A stretch of 5,418 nucleotides of DNA, taken from assembly GCA_003565195.1 (NCBI GenBank), contig PXCX01000292.1:1-5418 (forward strand), in the 5' to 3' direction. Position 1 is the first letter of the stretch. Every line of letters starts with the position of its first letter. The position numbers and the translations under genes are program-made. The notes under the pieces are model-generated. The model was not told the DNA's origin. It was given only the letters and a program-made list of their open reading frames with translations, and did not search any database. This DNA is from PVC group bacterium. GTDB lineage: Bacteria; Verrucomicrobiota; Kiritimatiellia; CAIKKV01; PXCX01. Positions 5,019 to 5,418 of this stretch are shown in pieces.

Positions 5019-5418
5019 ATGGAGGAAGGGAGCCGCCATGAACCGATCTTGTCAGACTTTAGCAACCCGCGCGAACGGAGGCCATCATGCAAACGCTCTA
5101 CTCTACTCTACTCTACTCTACTCTACTCTACTCTACTCTACTCCTTAATTGATTCCGTAGGGCGCAACGCGCCCAGCGCAAAGCGGCACGGGCATCCTGC
5201 CCGTGATCCGTCAACACGCTTCAACCATCCGCCGGTTCGACCCGCTCATCCTCATCGCGTCGGTACCTCTCGTTGTTTGTCCGCGGTACTTTTCGCCTTA
5301 TCCCTGCTCTTCTTCCTGCCTTCGCCGCTTTACGCCGATGCCGATGATCCGCCGCTGAGCCGTCAGGATCAAGCCTGGCGGGAAGCCGAAGCGTTATACC
5401 GCCGCAAACGCTGGGCTC
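5019..5418 (+). CDS. Secreted protein, 5' part, with repeat-containing N-terminal extension (probably phase-variable)
   Basis: In this frame there is no stop from the ATG at 5019 to the window edge (133 codons). The convincing part begins near residue 82: TSRCLSAVLFALSLLFFLPSPLYADA is a signal peptide with cleavage after A106 or A108. The mature start, DDPPLSRQDQAWREAEALYRRKRWA, is helical and charged, perhaps the first helix of a TPR-like domain; the family is not recognised. The preceding 80 residues include a (CTCTA)9-encoded STLLY repeat and a stretch over REP-like hairpins. No ATG or GTG lies between the repeat and the signal peptide; the single TTG (5277) lacks a ribosome-binding site and a basic n-region. 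The ATG at 5019 itself lacks a Shine-Dalgarno site. Two better-equipped ATGs (5038, 5087) are out of frame in this allele, so expression may be low or off. The protein is real with fair confidence; its start is uncertain. Confidence 0.55.
   Translation, partial: MEEGSRHEPILSDFSNPRERRPSCKRSTLLYSTLLYSTLLYSLIDSVGRNAPSAKRHGHPARDPSTRFNHPPVRPAHPHRVGTSRCLSAVLFALSLLFFLPSPLYADADDPPLSRQDQAWREAEALYRRKRWA
5038..5148 (+). CDS. Short alternative frame through the repeat, 36 codons
   Basis: The ATG at 5038 has AAGGGAG (5026-5032) 5 nt upstream. It reads MNRSCQTLATRANGG..., enters the repeat as LLYST units and stops at TAA 5146-5148. With nine repeat units it ends just after the repeat; with 8 or 11 units it would be in frame with the signal-peptide protein. 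I see no function for the short peptide itself, so it is either an OFF-state product or a chance frame. Confidence 0.3.
   Translation: MNRSCQTLATRANGGHHANALLYSTLLYSTLLYSTP
5077..5081 (+). promoter_or_regulatory. Strong ribosome-binding site GGAGG
   Basis: GGAGG lies 5 nt before the ATG at 5087. It is the best translation start signal in the region and places the repeat only two codons into the reading frame. Confidence 0.6.
5087..5152 (+). CDS. 21-codon frame starting at the repeat, likely OFF-state of the secreted protein
   Basis: ATG-CAA-ACG is followed directly by the CTCTA repeat, read as three LYSTL pentapeptides, then LLN and TGA at 5150-5152. With nine units this frame ends after 21 codons. 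Adding one unit (10) or losing two (7) would join it to the open frame of the signal-peptide protein, which has no stop between the repeat and the window end. Short distance from start codon to repeat, a good Shine-Dalgarno site and frame dependence are the typical layout of slipped-strand phase-variable genes, so I regard this as the likeliest native start of the downstream gene. This is inference from one allele. Confidence 0.4.
   Translation: MQTLYSTLLYSTLLYSTLLLN
5096..5140 (+). repeat. Pentanucleotide tandem repeat (CTCTA)9
   Basis: Nine perfect CTCTA units, followed by a partial CTC. The perfection of the array suggests recent or ongoing slippage. Since five is not a multiple of three, each unit gained or lost changes the downstream frame. 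Every plus-strand frame reads the same cyclic pentapeptide (LYSTL, STLLY or LLYST) and never a stop. On the minus strand TAG occurs in all frames, which supports plus-strand coding. Confidence 0.98.
5160..5205. repeat. Pair of REP-like hairpins
   Basis: GGGCGC-AAC-GCGCCC (5160-5174) and CACGGGCA-TCC-TGCCCGTG (5187-5205) are two perfect short hairpins 12 bp apart. The pair, introduced by CCGTAGGGCGCAACGCGCC, resembles dispersed extragenic palindromes of proteobacteria. Both lie inside the open frame between the repeat and the signal peptide, so this part is either an inserted element read through in frame or an untranslated leader. Confidence 0.65.

Noticed and set aside
5096..5140. CRISPR-like array
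   Set aside because: Units of 5 bp without spacers; this is a simple tandem repeat.

Overview
The window (5418 bp, moderately GC-rich, compact genes with Shine-Dalgarno sites) looks like chromosomal DNA of a Gram-negative bacterium, most likely a proteobacterium. This rests on the exported superoxide dismutase, the membrane-protein operon style, sigma70-like promoters and short REP-like hairpins. I cannot name a genus. It holds a broken or partial gene at the left edge, a two-gene oxidative-stress/redox unit on the minus strand, a three-gene plus-strand unit, a minus-strand polysaccharide deacetylase, and the beginning of an exported protein at the right edge.

Left part (1-1543): a ferric-reductase-like membrane fragment enters from the left edge. 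Its recognisable homology stops near position 150, and its frame then runs antisense into the end of a superoxide dismutase gene (185-883, minus). That SOD has a signal peptide and Mn-type second-shell residues. It lies 48 bp downstream of a thioredoxin-fold gene with a CNHC active site (932-1516, minus). The pair probably forms one transcript handling oxidants, with the thioredoxin-like protein probably cytoplasmic and the SOD in the periplasm.

Middle (1544-3738): a gene-free stretch contains a perfect 48-bp palindrome with no loop (1775-1822). A good extended -10 promoter follows (1839-1867) and drives a flavodoxin-like gene (1897-2403), a six-TM DUF6159-like membrane protein (2419-3288) and a small four-TM protein (3292-3660). 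A weak, possibly bidirectional terminator hairpin separates this unit from the converging deacetylase.

Right part (3739-5418): a NodB-type polysaccharide deacetylase (3739-4659, minus) has a strong promoter at 4765-4793. Next to that promoter is a short hairpin whose arms match the ends of the 48-bp palindrome. Divergently, an A-tract-rich region with a consensus -35 box leads to the most striking locus of the window: a (CTCTA)9 pentanucleotide repeat at 5096-5140. It sits directly after an ATG with a strong ribosome-binding site and upstream of an open frame that encodes a signal peptide and the beginning of a secreted protein running off the right edge. Three ATGs upstream of or at the repeat occupy all three reading frames, and a change of one repeat unit changes which one is joined to the exported protein. 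This has the architecture of a slipped-strand phase-variation switch and is the main candidate for something undescribed.
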